Shown: positions 53,735-62,786, numbered from the stretch's first letter. The stretch is DNA of 64,000 bases from Aquimarina algicola (GCF_006443095.1 NZ_VFWZ01000004.1:124450-188449), one strand, 5' to 3'. Made by a program: numbers and translations. The notes: generated by a model not told the origin, from the sequence alone.

Positions 53735-53760
53735 AGGGATAAGCAAAACTCCTTATCCCT
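53735..53760 (-). terminator. Terminator of BspA paralogue B
   Basis: Perfect 9-bp arms (AGGGATAAG, 53735-53743; CTTATCCCT, 53752-53760) 35 bp past the stop of the gene at 53795, with outer pairing CATAT/ATATG. It is the divergent counterpart of the hairpins after paralogues C and D. Confidence 0.65.
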
Positions 53761-53794
53761 AATATGATTCCAACTATATATAAGTTTATATGCA

Positions 53795-55246
53795 TTACAA
53801 ACAAGGCCCTCTGGTCGGTAGATTAGCAGAAGTTAAAGCTGAAGTACCTCCATTAAATTCATCACAAGAGAAAACATTATCGGTTGCCCAACCCGAAAGG
53901 TCTTGATTAAAAGAACTCGCATTGAAGAACATTCCATCGACAAATAGTAAGCTTGAAACATCCCAACCCGAAATATCTTGGTTAAAAGATATGGCATTGG
54001 CAAACATCGAAATTGTAGCGATTACTTTAGAAACATTCCAACCCGAAATATCTTCATTAAATTCGGTAGCACCAGCAAACATATTAGTCATCACTTCTAC
54101 ATTTGAAACATCCCAATTTGAAATACCACCGGTAAAAGAAGAAGCATTATTAAACATACGCTCAAAACTTCCAATTTCACTTACATCTGGTATATCTGTT
54201 GCCGTAAAGCCTGTAAGGTTGGTACAATTAATGAAATGCCCAAGACTATTTCCTAATAAAACAGTACCCCATTGAGAAACATTAGTGAGTAGTGAGCTTG
54301 AAACGCCGGAACCTTCAAAAAAACTAAATCCTCGTAACGTACCGGTGATGATCACGGTTTTTTTACCGGGAGAGGCATACGTGTGTATGGCATCAGGATC
54401 GTCAAAAGAAGTTACTTGTTGTACGGTACCATCTCCCCAATCTACCTGAAAATCATACTCAGTAATGATTTGATTTAGTGGTCTGGCTTCATGAATAGGA
54501 AGACGTATGGTAAGGTTACCCGCAGTAAGTTCCCACTCGGTTACAAAGGCATCAGCAGGAATTTCATTTACGTCATTAAGACTGATACTAAATGTTGCCG
54601 TATCGGTAAGAGTACCAGAAATAATACTAATCTCTCCCGTAATCGTTGGGTTGGTCTCAAAATCAAATGTCGTAGCATCGGCAACCAATAATTGTCCTTG
54701 TTCATTAATTTTCACTGCGCCCATTACTGATTGTGATGTAATTGCAAAGCTTATGGCATCAGTCAAATCGGTTTGATTTACTGTAACAGTACCAATTATA
54801 AAATCTGCTTCAGGATTCTCTTCCAAAGTTGCGATAAAATCTTCTATGCTTAATGATGGATTCAACTCTGTAAGATCATTGATGGTGATCGTAAAGGTAG
54901 CCGTATCCGTAAGTCCTCCCGAACGTACACGTACTGCTCCTGTTATAGTTGGATTCACTTCAAAATTAAATGCCATAACATCAGCTACTAATAATTGTCC
55001 TTGGGCATCAATAGTAACAGCACCTGCTACAGATTGTTCTATAATTTCAAAACTTAAATCGCCGGTAAGATTTTCTTGAGTCACTGTAAAAGTACCGATT
55101 ACAGTATTAGCCTGTGAATTTTCGTCTATACTTACAGACAAGTTTTCTAAACTAAGTAAATTTTGCAGGGTATCATCATCATTATTACAAGAAATAAATA
55201 ACAATGTCATCACCAGTGTAATACTAAGGGTAAAAATAGATTTCAT
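53795..55246 (-). CDS. BspA-type lipoprotein B (3 DUF285 repeats)
   Basis: A 483-residue paralogue. I chose the ATG at 55246 (MKSIFTLSITLVMTLLFISC, lipobox Cys20) because it aligns with paralogue A; upstream in-frame ATGs at 55255 and 55288 add non-signal residues. It has the same cadherin-like pair (NLSVSIDENSQANTVI; LSIEDFIATLEENPEADFI) and PKD-like domain (FQVDWGDGTVQQVTSF). Three canonical repeats follow (SNWDVSNVEVMTNMF and relatives), after a degenerate first unit. The tail is GCDEFNGGTSALTSANL-like. It probably displays on the outer surface. Driven by module copy B. Confidence 0.88.
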   Translation of the reverse strand: MKSIFTLSITLVMTLLFISCNNDDDTLQNLLSLENLSVSIDENSQANTVIGTFTVTQENLTGDLSFEIIEQSVAGAVTIDAQGQLLVADVMAFNFEVNPTITGAVRVRSGGLTDTATFTITINDLTELNPSLSIEDFIATLEENPEADFIIGTVTVNQTDLTDAISFAITSQSVMGAVKINEQGQLLVADATTFDFETNPTITGEISIISGTLTDTATFSISLNDVNEIPADAFVTEWELTAGNLTIRLPIHEARPLNQIITEYDFQVDWGDGTVQQVTSFDDPDAIHTYASPGKKTVIITGTLRGFSFFEGSGVSSSLLTNVSQWGTVLLGNSLGHFINCTNLTGFTATDIPDVSEIGSFERMFNNASSFTGGISNWDVSNVEVMTNMFAGATEFNEDISGWNVSKVIATISMFANAISFNQDISGWDVSSLLFVDGMFFNASSFNQDLSGWATDNVFSCDEFNGGTSALTSANLPTRGPCL

Positions 55247-55285
55247 GTTTAACATACTTTTTATACTATTATTTTGAATTTTTAT

Positions 55286-55359
55286 CAAAAGTATTTGTTA
55301 TTGGTTGCTGGTGAGATCATGAACTCAGATTCGTTGTGAGTGGATTTATATTCGTTGTT
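55286..55359 (-). promoter_or_regulatory. Shared promoter module, copy B
   Basis: Minus-strand TACTTTTG (55286-55293). Plus-strand direct repeats TTCGTTGTG (55330-55338) and TTCGTTGTT (55351-55359), 21 bp apart. TTCGTTGTG fits the LytTR consensus at nearly all positions. Total module 74 bp. Confidence 0.65.
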
Positions 55360-55387
55360 TCTTTTATTTGTAATACTACCAATATAT

Positions 55388-55424
55388 ATATCGGGAACAA
55401 GCCTTTTTGACCTATTCCCGATAT
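55388..55424 (-). terminator. Terminator of BspA paralogue C
   Basis: Perfect 10-bp arms ATATCGGGAA / TTCCCGATAT (55388-55397, 55415-55424), 17-nt loop, about 90 bp past the stop of the gene at 55515. Nearly identical to the hairpin at 57246. Confidence 0.7.
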
Positions 55425-55514
55425 CACTCTCATCGTATTCTAGCATTATGTTACAATTACTATCTACACGATACGCTTCCTTAAACTTATTTTTGTTTAT
55501 AAACTCTTCTCAAA

Positions 55515-57104
55515 TTAAAAACATGTTCCTCTAGTGGGTAGATTCTCTGGTGTTAAGGCTGAAGTGCCTCCATTAAAGCTGGTGCACCTAACAACTTTGT
55601 CGGTTGCCCAACCCGAAAGATTTTGATTAAAAGAACTGGCATTGTTGAACATTATTTCCATATTCGTTACATTAGAAACGTCCCAACTTGAAAGATCTTG
55701 ATTAAAAGAAGTTACACCATCAAACATCGCACCCATAATTTTTACATTAGAAACATCCCAGCCTGATATATCTGAGTTAAACGCACTTACAAAACGGAAT
55801 AAAGCACTCATAGTCTCTACTTTAGAAACATCCCAACTTGAAACATCTCCATTAAAAGAAGTTGATTCTAACATCGCCGCCATAATAGTAACATTAGAAA
55901 CATCCCAGCCTGAAAGATCCTGATTAAACGTATGTGCATCACGAAATGTTGAACCCATGTTTGTTATATTAGAAACATCCCATTTAGAAACATCTCCATT
56001 AAAAGAAGTTGCTTCAAAAAATGATAAAAACAATGATCTTGTATCACTTAAATCTGGGACATCTGTTGCTGTAAACCCTATTAAATTGGTACATCTCATA
56101 AAATGTCCGCCAAAATCTCCCATCTTCATAGTTCCCCATTGTGCTACATCGATAATTAAATCTTTTGAATCAGGTACTCTAGAAAAACTAATACCTCGGA
56201 AAGTACCTGTAATAATTACAGTTTTTATCCCAGGAGTAGCATACGTATGTGAAGCATCAGGATCATCAAAAGAAGTAACTTCTCGTATCGTACCGTCTCC
56301 CCAATCTACTTGAAAATCATATTCTGTAACTGCCGAAGGTTGAGATGAATATAAAGGGAGCTGTATAGTAAGGTTGCTAGATGTTAGCTCCCACTTAGTT
56401 ACAAAGGCACCAACAGGAAACTCATTTACATCAGTAAGACTTATACTAAAGGTAGCTGTATCGGTAAGAGTACCTGAAGTAACACTAACCTCTCCAGTAA
56501 GCATTGGGTTGGTCTCAAAATCAAATGCTGCAGCATCGGCAACCAATAATTGTCCTTGATCATTAACTTTTACTGCTCCCATTACCGACTGTGTTGTAAT
56601 TTCAAAACGTACAGCATCAGTTAAGTCAGCCTGATTTATTGTAATAGTACCGATCACAAAATCCGTTTCAGGGTTTTCATCTAGCGTTGCAGTAAAATCT
56701 TCTATACTCAATGATGGATTCAATTCTGTAATATCATTGATTGTAATCGTAAAAGTAGCTGTATCAGTAAGTCCTCCTGAACGTACACGTACTGTTCCTA
56801 TTATGGTTGGATTCACTTCAAAATTAAATGCCATAACATCAGCGACCAATAACTGTCCTTGGGCATCAATAGTAACAGCATCTGCTACCGATTGTTCTAT
56901 AATTTCAAAACTTAAATCACCAGTAAGATTTTCTTGAGTCACTGTAAAAGTACCAATGACAGTATTGGTTTGTGGATTTTCGTCTATACTTACAGGCAAA
57001 TTTTCTAAACTAAGTAAATACTGTATTGTATCATCATCATTATCACAAGAAATAAATAACAATGTCATGACTAGTGTAATACTAAGGGTAAAAATGGATT
57101 TCAT
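55515..57104 (-). CDS. BspA-type lipoprotein C (5 DUF285 repeats)
   Basis: A 529-residue paralogue, start at 57104 by alignment (MKSIFTLSITLVMTLLFISC). It has the two cadherin-like domains, PKD-like domain (YDFQVDWGDGTIREVTSF) and five repeats (SKWDVSNITNMGSTF through SSWDVSNVTNMEIMF). It ends with the SGWATDKVVRCTSFNGGTSAL cap. The signal and first domain are almost identical to paralogue D, showing recent duplication. The downstream spacer also matches that of D. Driven by module copy C. Confidence 0.88.
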   Translation of the reverse strand: MKSIFTLSITLVMTLLFISCDNDDDTIQYLLSLENLPVSIDENPQTNTVIGTFTVTQENLTGDLSFEIIEQSVADAVTIDAQGQLLVADVMAFNFEVNPTIIGTVRVRSGGLTDTATFTITINDITELNPSLSIEDFTATLDENPETDFVIGTITINQADLTDAVRFEITTQSVMGAVKVNDQGQLLVADAAAFDFETNPMLTGEVSVTSGTLTDTATFSISLTDVNEFPVGAFVTKWELTSSNLTIQLPLYSSQPSAVTEYDFQVDWGDGTIREVTSFDDPDASHTYATPGIKTVIITGTFRGISFSRVPDSKDLIIDVAQWGTMKMGDFGGHFMRCTNLIGFTATDVPDLSDTRSLFLSFFEATSFNGDVSKWDVSNITNMGSTFRDAHTFNQDLSGWDVSNVTIMAAMLESTSFNGDVSSWDVSKVETMSALFRFVSAFNSDISGWDVSNVKIMGAMFDGVTSFNQDLSSWDVSNVTNMEIMFNNASSFNQNLSGWATDKVVRCTSFNGGTSALTPENLPTRGTCF

Positions 57105-57143
57105 GTTTAACATACTTTTTATACTATTATTTTGAATTTTTAT

Positions 57144-57217
57144 CAAAAGTATTTCCTATCTGTAGCTAATGAGACTATGAACCCAGATTCGTCGTAAGTG
57201 AATTTATATTCGTTAGG
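57144..57217 (-). promoter_or_regulatory. Shared promoter module, copy C
   Basis: Minus-strand TACTTTTG (57144-57151). Plus-strand repeats TTCGTCGTA (57188-57196) and TTCGTTAGG (57209-57217), 21 bp apart, same 74-bp frame. Confidence 0.6.
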
Positions 57218-57245
57218 TATTTTATTTGTTGTGCTACCAAAACAT

Positions 57246-57282
57246 ATATCGGGAACAAGTCTTTTTGACCTATTCCCGATAT
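57246..57282 (-). terminator. Terminator of BspA paralogue D
   Basis: Perfect 10-bp arms ATATCGGGAA / TTCCCGATAT (57246-57255, 57273-57282). It follows the stop at 57374 in the transcript; the surrounding spacer is a near copy of that at 55380-55514. Confidence 0.7.
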
Positions 57283-57373
57283 CGATCTCATCGTATTCTA
57301 GTATTAATGTTATCATTACTATCTACGCGATACGCTCCCTCAAACTTATTTTTGTTTATAAACTCTTCTCAAA

Positions 57374-58741
57374 TTAAAAACATGTTCCTCTAGTTGGCAG
57401 ATTCTCTGGTGTTAATGCTGAAGTCCCTTCGTTAAACCTATCACATATAGTAACGTTGTCAGTAGGCCAGTTAGATAAATCTTGATTAAATGAACTTGCT
57501 CCACTGAACATTGCTTGCATACTTACTACGTTGGAAACATCCCAACCTGATATATCCTGATTAAAAGAAGTAGCATCTCTAAAAGCTGCAGCCATATCCC
57601 TTACATTAGAAACATCCCAATTCGATATATCTCCATTAAAAGAAGTTGCAGAGGAAAACATAAAAGCAAATGATGTTATTTTACTTAAATCCGGTGTATC
57701 TTTTGCCGTAAAACCTCTCAGATTTATACATCCTGAAAAATGCCCCACAAAATTACCCAACAACATATTTCCCCATTGCGCAACATCAATAATAAAGGCT
57801 CTTGAATCTTGATTCAATGTAAAATTAAATCCTTCTAAAGTACCTGTAATGATTATGGTCTTGACTCCCGGGGTAGCATAGGTATGAGTAGCATCAGGGT
57901 CATCAAAAGAAGTAACTTCTCGTATCGTACCGTCTCCCCAATCTACTTGAAAATCATAATCTGCATCTATTCCAAGACTTGCATTAAAAATAGGAAGCTG
58001 TATGGTAAGGTTACTAGGGGTAAGTTCCCATTTGGTTACAAAAGCTCCTGCAGGAAACTCATTTACATCTGTAACATTCATGCTAAAAGCAGCTGTATCC
58101 GTAAGACTACCAGAGGTAACACTAACCTCTCCGGTAATACTCGGATTCGTCTCAAAATCAAATGCTGTAGCATCGGCTACCAATAATTGTCCTTGTGTAT
58201 TAACCTTCACTGCTCCCATTACTGATTGTGATGTAATTTCAAAACGTACAGCATCTGTCAAATCAGCCTGATTTATTGTAATAGTACCGATCACAAAATC
58301 CGTTTCAGGGTTTTCATCTAGCGTTGCAGTAAAATCTTCTATACTCAATGATGGATTCAACTCTGTAATATCATTGATTGTAATCGTAAAGGTAGCTGTA
58401 TCAGTAAGTCCTCCCGAACGTACCCGTACTGTAACGGTTATACTTGGATTCACTTCAAAATTAAATGCCATAGCATCAGCGACCAATAACTGTCCTTGGG
58501 CATCAATAGTAACAGCTCCTGCTACAGATTGTTCTATAATTTCAAAACTTAAATCACCGGTAAGATTTTCTTGAGTCACTGTAAAATTACCAATGACAGT
58601 ATTGGTTTGTGGATTTTCGTCTATACTTACAGGCAAATTTTCTAAACTAAGTAAATACTGTATTGTATCATCATCATTACTACAGGAAACAAATAATAAT
58701 GTCATCACTAGTGTAATACTAAGGGTAAAAATTGATTTCAT
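57374..58741 (-). CDS. BspA-type lipoprotein D (2 DUF285 repeats)
   Basis: A 455-residue paralogue, start at 58741 (MKSIFTLSITLVMTLLFVSC; an ATG two codons upstream is also possible). It has the same two cadherin-like domains and PKD-like domain. Only two full repeats follow (SNWDVSNVRDMAAAF, SGWDVSNVVSMQAMF) before the cap SNWPTDNVTICDRFNEGTSAL. It shows the shortest array of the family. It probably is surface-exposed. Driven by module copy D. Confidence 0.88.
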   Translation of the reverse strand: MKSIFTLSITLVMTLLFVSCSNDDDTIQYLLSLENLPVSIDENPQTNTVIGNFTVTQENLTGDLSFEIIEQSVAGAVTIDAQGQLLVADAMAFNFEVNPSITVTVRVRSGGLTDTATFTITINDITELNPSLSIEDFTATLDENPETDFVIGTITINQADLTDAVRFEITSQSVMGAVKVNTQGQLLVADATAFDFETNPSITGEVSVTSGSLTDTAAFSMNVTDVNEFPAGAFVTKWELTPSNLTIQLPIFNASLGIDADYDFQVDWGDGTIREVTSFDDPDATHTYATPGVKTIIITGTLEGFNFTLNQDSRAFIIDVAQWGNMLLGNFVGHFSGCINLRGFTAKDTPDLSKITSFAFMFSSATSFNGDISNWDVSNVRDMAAAFRDATSFNQDISGWDVSNVVSMQAMFSGASSFNQDLSNWPTDNVTICDRFNEGTSALTPENLPTRGTCF

Positions 58742-58779
58742 GTTCAAATACTTTTTAAACTATTATTTTGAATTTTCAC

Positions 58780-58853
58780 CAAAAGTATTTCCTATATGTC
58801 GCTAATGAGATCATGAACTTAGATTCGTTGAGAATGAACCTATATTCGTTGGA
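58780..58853 (-). promoter_or_regulatory. Shared promoter module, copy D
   Basis: Minus-strand TACTTTTG (58780-58787). Plus-strand repeats TTCGTTGAG (58824-58832) and TTCGTTGGA (58845-58853), 21 bp apart. TTCGTTGAG matches the LytTR 9-mer at 8 of 9 positions as I remember it. Confidence 0.65.
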
Positions 58854-59061
58854 GTTTTATTTGTCAAAAATATTGTGTTGTATGTTTATATCCTATTCCT
58901 AATAATTTTATACACGCAAATACAAAGCTAATTAGTATGAGTACTATATCAGATAAACCCAGCCAACCAATAAAATAATATGATCCAAATAAAGAGTGTG
59001 CAAAAATATCTGAAAAAGGCTACAGCCCTAAGCTATTACTAATAGCAAATGTTAGCAACCG

Positions 59062-60231
59062 TTAGTTTATAAATGTAGCTGCACTAACTTTTGGGATTAC
59101 AATCAAATAGTCAAAACCTTTTACTGTTTTTAATAAGATTTCATCTTCAATCTTAATTTTATTAACCTGTATTTCCTTTACTATTTCCTTTGTATTGAAC
59201 ACATGCCAATCATCCCCTTCTATACTATCAAAAAAACAACCAAAATGTTTTAAGTCCTTACTATTAGGATTTACTTTTTGTGTTTCCATCCCTTTAAAAG
59301 GAACCCCTTGCATACCCTCTTTACCTATGATCATAATATGTAAAGATGATTGAAAATTAGCATCCTCTATATTTGAAATTAGGTTCCCAATATCGTATCC
59401 ACCTAATATACTTTCGGCTTTGTTCATATGGATTGCCCCATATTTGAATAAATTTTTCTTATTCTTTAACAAGTCAATAGTATTTAAAATGTTGTTTTTC
59501 ATTAACTGAATTCTTAGAGAATGGTCTTGAGAGGTATATATTTTTCGTGACAAGGCTAAATCTTTCAGTATTAGTCTTTCTTCTGAACTTAACTTAAGAT
59601 TACTAAGTTTTTCTAAATTTTGTTCAAACTCATCTGTAAAAAAATATGGATTCCCCTTTCCATTTGTAAACAGATCGTAATGTTTCTCAGAATTCTTCAT
59701 AATGTCTGAATATATTTGTTTTGCACCATTATTCTTAGTTATTTCGAGTAACTTTGATGCCATTAACCTATCTGCAGTTAATGCAATTTGATCTGTCCCG
59801 ATTATGTTTGTTTTTTCTAAAACCAAGTTTTTAAGCAGATTAAATTCTGTAGATAAAGCATAGAAAGAAAAAGTATTACTAAACTCTTTCAAATATTGGG
59901 AGGATTGTTCTTCGGGTAAATGATTGATTTTTTGCTCAATTATCTTTGCTGTATAAGGGTCTAACTCGCAGAAAAAATTATCAAATTTTATCTCTGATGT
60001 TATTTTTGATACAAATAATGGTATTTCATTAAAAAAATGATCTTCACCTATCAAAACTGAATTGTGTTCTTTTATTTGGGTTATCATCTCTTCCCATCCT
60101 TTACCACTAAAATTATGATCTTGATAGTAAAAAGTTGAAGTATTGTTTTTTATTATCTCTGGTAAGGTCGACTGAGCATAAATATCAGATAGCATCAATA
60201 TCAAAGTAAAAAGTGTACATAATTGTTTCAT
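59062..60231 (-). CDS. ChaN/TIKI-superfamily-like secreted protein
   Basis: A 389-residue protein starting at 60231 (MKQLCTLFTLILMLSDIYAQ, a clean signal peptide; an upstream ATG at 60282 would add 17 polar residues). The mature N-terminal part has SVLIGEDHFFNEIPLFVSKI, where G-E-D-H resembles the metal-binding GExH of the ChaN/TraB/TIKI superfamily. A second histidine-bearing strand FKYGAIHMNKAESIL comes near residue 275. The superfamily includes heme-binding (ChaN) and metal-dependent hydrolase-like members. The role here is not known. It lies downstream of an orphan copy of the BspA promoter module. Confidence 0.65.
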   Translation of the reverse strand: MKQLCTLFTLILMLSDIYAQSTLPEIIKNNTSTFYYQDHNFSGKGWEEMITQIKEHNSVLIGEDHFFNEIPLFVSKITSEIKFDNFFCELDPYTAKIIEQKINHLPEEQSSQYLKEFSNTFSFYALSTEFNLLKNLVLEKTNIIGTDQIALTADRLMASKLLEITKNNGAKQIYSDIMKNSEKHYDLFTNGKGNPYFFTDEFEQNLEKLSNLKLSSEERLILKDLALSRKIYTSQDHSLRIQLMKNNILNTIDLLKNKKNLFKYGAIHMNKAESILGGYDIGNLISNIEDANFQSSLHIMIIGKEGMQGVPFKGMETQKVNPNSKDLKHFGCFFDSIEGDDWHVFNTKEIVKEIQVNKIKIEDEILLKTVKGFDYLIVIPKVSAATFIN

Positions 60232-60841
60232 GTGTGTGTTTTTATTACAAGACGATTGGTCTATCTTTTTGTTACTAATCAATTTTGTTAACGATCTGAA
60301 TACTTGTTCTTGTTAATAGTACTATCAATAGTAAAACAAGTGAATTGAGAGCTTTTTTTACTATTATTTTGAATTTTTACCAAAAGTACTTCCTATCTGT
60401 CGCGAATTAGATCATGAAATCAAATTCGTTGAGAATGAGCCTATATTCATTGGAGTTTACTTTTTATAAATTATGAAACAAGAGTTTTTCCAATATCTTT
60501 TAATAAAATTAGTAATAAGAATCCAACACTAAGAGTTATGATAGTAGTATCAGTATATTACCCATGAATCTAATACCCTATTGTAAATAAGATTCCGTAA
60601 GCAAAAGATATATTTCAAAACTATGGCTATATACGAGAAGAAATCTCTATTTCTTATTTTTGGGTTTTAAGTATCATCAATAACTTATATTATCAATAGT
60701 ATAAAACTATAACAAATATATGCAACAAGAGATTTAACAAACATCTCATAGTACTCATAAGGTTTATCTAGATGTTGTACAACAATTATTGGATTGATCC
60801 TTTAACTGTTATGATCACATATATGGTTGTTGTCTGTATTT
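60232..60841. other. Gap holding the orphan fifth promoter module
   Basis: 610 bp without a supported gene. It contains ACTTGTT/AACAAGT inverted repeats (60302-60341), the fifth promoter module at 60381-60454, and AT-rich sequence (60460-60840) with only short hairpins such as AAGAAAT-CTCT-ATTTCTT (60638-60655), possibly a terminator of the T9SS gene. Confidence 0.55.
60381..60454 (-). promoter_or_regulatory. Shared promoter module, orphan copy E
   Basis: Minus-strand TACTTTTG (60381-60388). Plus-strand repeats TTCGTTGAG (60425-60433) and TTCATTGGA (60446-60454), 21 bp apart, 74 bp in all, as in copies A-D. No BspA gene follows; the next gene on the strand is the ChaN-like one, 150 bp away, so this module either drives it or remains from a lost fifth paralogue. 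Confidence 0.6.
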
Positions 60842-62692
60842 TTATTTTTTTATTAATCGAATCTTAGCTTTTTTATCCCCTGCTCTAATCGATACAAAAT
60901 AAACTCCGGCTGATTCTTCTAATGAAAGATTCAAAATCTGTGATTGATTATTCGTTGTTTCTGAATAAAGAATTTTTCCGCTTATGTCTGTAATTGAAAT
61001 TTGTGATGTTTCATATTCATCTCCAAGGTTTACAAAGAACTTCCCTTTGGTGGGATTAGGATACACTAAAAGTTTGTCTCCAAAGTCATTTTCTTCATCT
61101 ACAACACTTAGAACTTCGACAGTAACACAAGCTGTAGTCTCCACACATCCATTCTCAGTTAATGTTACAGCATAATTACCTGTTGTTGATGGTGTATATG
61201 ACTTACCTGTTTCTCCAATAATAATAGCATTATCATTATCACAATCAATCCATTGGTAAGATGCAGAATTGTTGTTTGAAGTTATTGTGGTTCCAGAGAC
61301 TGAAGTTGTTAAGTCAGAAATTTTGTTGATAATAAGATCCAAAGAAACAATAGAGTCACAACCGTTCGCAGCTCCTTCAGGAACTTTGAATGTGGCGGAA
61401 TTATTGCTTTCGGTATAGGTATTTCCGTCGATCCAGGTATAGGAGTTACACTCTGTTATGGTATCTATTCGTAGTGCAGGAGCGGTGTTGATGGTAAGGT
61501 TTAAAGAAGCAATAGAGTCACAACCGTTTGCAGCTCCTCCGATAATTGTGAACATGGCAGAATTATTGCTTTCGGTATAAGTTTTTCCATCAATCCAAGT
61601 GTAGGCATTACACTCTGTTATGGTATCTATACCGACAGGGATATTGTTACTTTCGTAAGCTCCTATATCAGGTCCCGAACCATATCTAATCGATCCGATT
61701 TGATCTAGGGGCAAAACAAGGCTTCCTCTATCTATTGCCGGACTATCACATTGCAAACCAATAGTAGGCACCGTGCCTCCGTTGTTTTGTATTCCTAATG
61801 GATCTAGCAAGGAACTAGTTTCATTTAAATCATTAATACTTCTCAGAATCCTTCGCGTTGACCTATCATTTGATATATTGTAACCACGCGAAATCAATGG
61901 TCCACTTGCGCCAAATGACGAAATGTTCACGATGGGATTATCAATGATACTATTAACAATTGTCAAGGAACCTTCTTTGACAATTGTTGAAGTTGAAAAA
62001 TCTTCATAGTCTTCAATAATAATGGCCGAAGTCCCTGTGTTATGCCCTGCAATCGTTACATTGGTAAATGAAATATCTGAACCTTGAGCCAATATTGCTT
62101 GTCCACCGGCATTCCCCTTGTTATTGTAGAGTGTAGAGTTTGAGATATTTAGGTCGCCACCATCTTGAATATATATACCCGCAGCAAAACCAGATACGGT
62201 ATTGTTGTGCAGCGCAGAATTCTCAATAGTTAATGACGAACCGATACGCCAAATACTTATAGCCGCCCCGTATCCTGCTGAAAGGGTATGAGAATGAATG
62301 TTACAATATTTTAGTTTTAAATTGATTCCTAACCCCCTAATTCCGGCACCATATGCTGAGCTCGAGCCATTTCTAATTTCAAGACCTGATATTTCTACTG
62401 TATTTATCGTATTTAAAAAATCACGAAAAATAGTGGTGGTATTATTACCATCAATTGCAAGTACATCTGCTCCCGGTCCTTGAATTGTAACATTTTTAGA
62501 AATATTTAATGAGTTACTCACCATAATTACTCCTGTTACAGAGAAGTTAATTATGTCACCATTATTAGCATCTAACAATGCTTGCCTTAGTGATCCTGCT
62601 CCTCCGTTATTTGTATTAGTAACTGTTATGGTAGCAGCTTGGCTAATAATACTTAAACAAATAGATATTCCTAATAGTAAAGTTTTCTTCAT
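60842..62692 (-). CDS. T9SS-sorted beta-helix surface protein
   Basis: A 616-residue secreted protein. A signal peptide (residues 1-19) leads into a choice-of-anchor Q-type right-handed beta-helix (about 25-345; NNGGAGSLRQALLDANNGD, IQGPGADVLAIDGNN, GAYESNNIP). Two 52-residue repeats follow (IDTITECNAYTWIDGKTYTE and IDTITECNSYTWIDGNTYTE; each with NGCDSIxSL). An Ig-like segment comes next, and the C-terminus is a type A T9SS sorting domain (LLVYPNPTKGKFFVNLG...GVYFVSIRAGDKKAKIRLIKK). It is exported by type IX secretion and exposed or released; binding of polysaccharide or matrix is plausible. Confidence 0.9.
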   Translation of the reverse strand: MKKTLLLGISICLSIISQAATITVTNTNNGGAGSLRQALLDANNGDIINFSVTGVIMVSNSLNISKNVTIQGPGADVLAIDGNNTTTIFRDFLNTINTVEISGLEIRNGSSSAYGAGIRGLGINLKLKYCNIHSHTLSAGYGAAISIWRIGSSLTIENSALHNNTVSGFAAGIYIQDGGDLNISNSTLYNNKGNAGGQAILAQGSDISFTNVTIAGHNTGTSAIIIEDYEDFSTSTIVKEGSLTIVNSIIDNPIVNISSFGASGPLISRGYNISNDRSTRRILRSINDLNETSSLLDPLGIQNNGGTVPTIGLQCDSPAIDRGSLVLPLDQIGSIRYGSGPDIGAYESNNIPVGIDTITECNAYTWIDGKTYTESNNSAMFTIIGGAANGCDSIASLNLTINTAPALRIDTITECNSYTWIDGNTYTESNNSATFKVPEGAANGCDSIVSLDLIINKISDLTTSVSGTTITSNNNSASYQWIDCDNDNAIIIGETGKSYTPSTTGNYAVTLTENGCVETTACVTVEVLSVVDEENDFGDKLLVYPNPTKGKFFVNLGDEYETSQISITDISGKILYSETTNNQSQILNLSLEESAGVYFVSIRAGDKKAKIRLIKK

Positions 62693-62763
62693 AATTATTT
62701 GTTATAAATGTTAGCTGACAATAAAATAAGGGATATATATGCTTTATTTTATATGTATGTTCA

Positions 62764-62786
62764 CAAATCTAGCAGATTTCTAGATT
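62764..62786 (-). promoter_or_regulatory. T9SS gene promoter with overlapping inverted repeat
   Basis: Minus-strand TAGATTTG (62764-62771) matches TAnnTTTG, 72 bp before the start codon. AATCTAG (62766-62772) / CTAGATT (62780-62786), 7-bp perfect arms, overlaps it and would allow repressor control. Confidence 0.45.

Noticed and set aside
60232..60282. Upstream in-frame start of the ChaN-like gene
   Set aside because: The extra 17 polar residues would precede the clear signal peptide that begins at 60231.
53586..60454. Repeated intergenic segments considered as insertion-sequence ends
   Set aside because: No transposase or terminal inverted repeats; the copies keep a fixed position at gene starts, which fits promoters.
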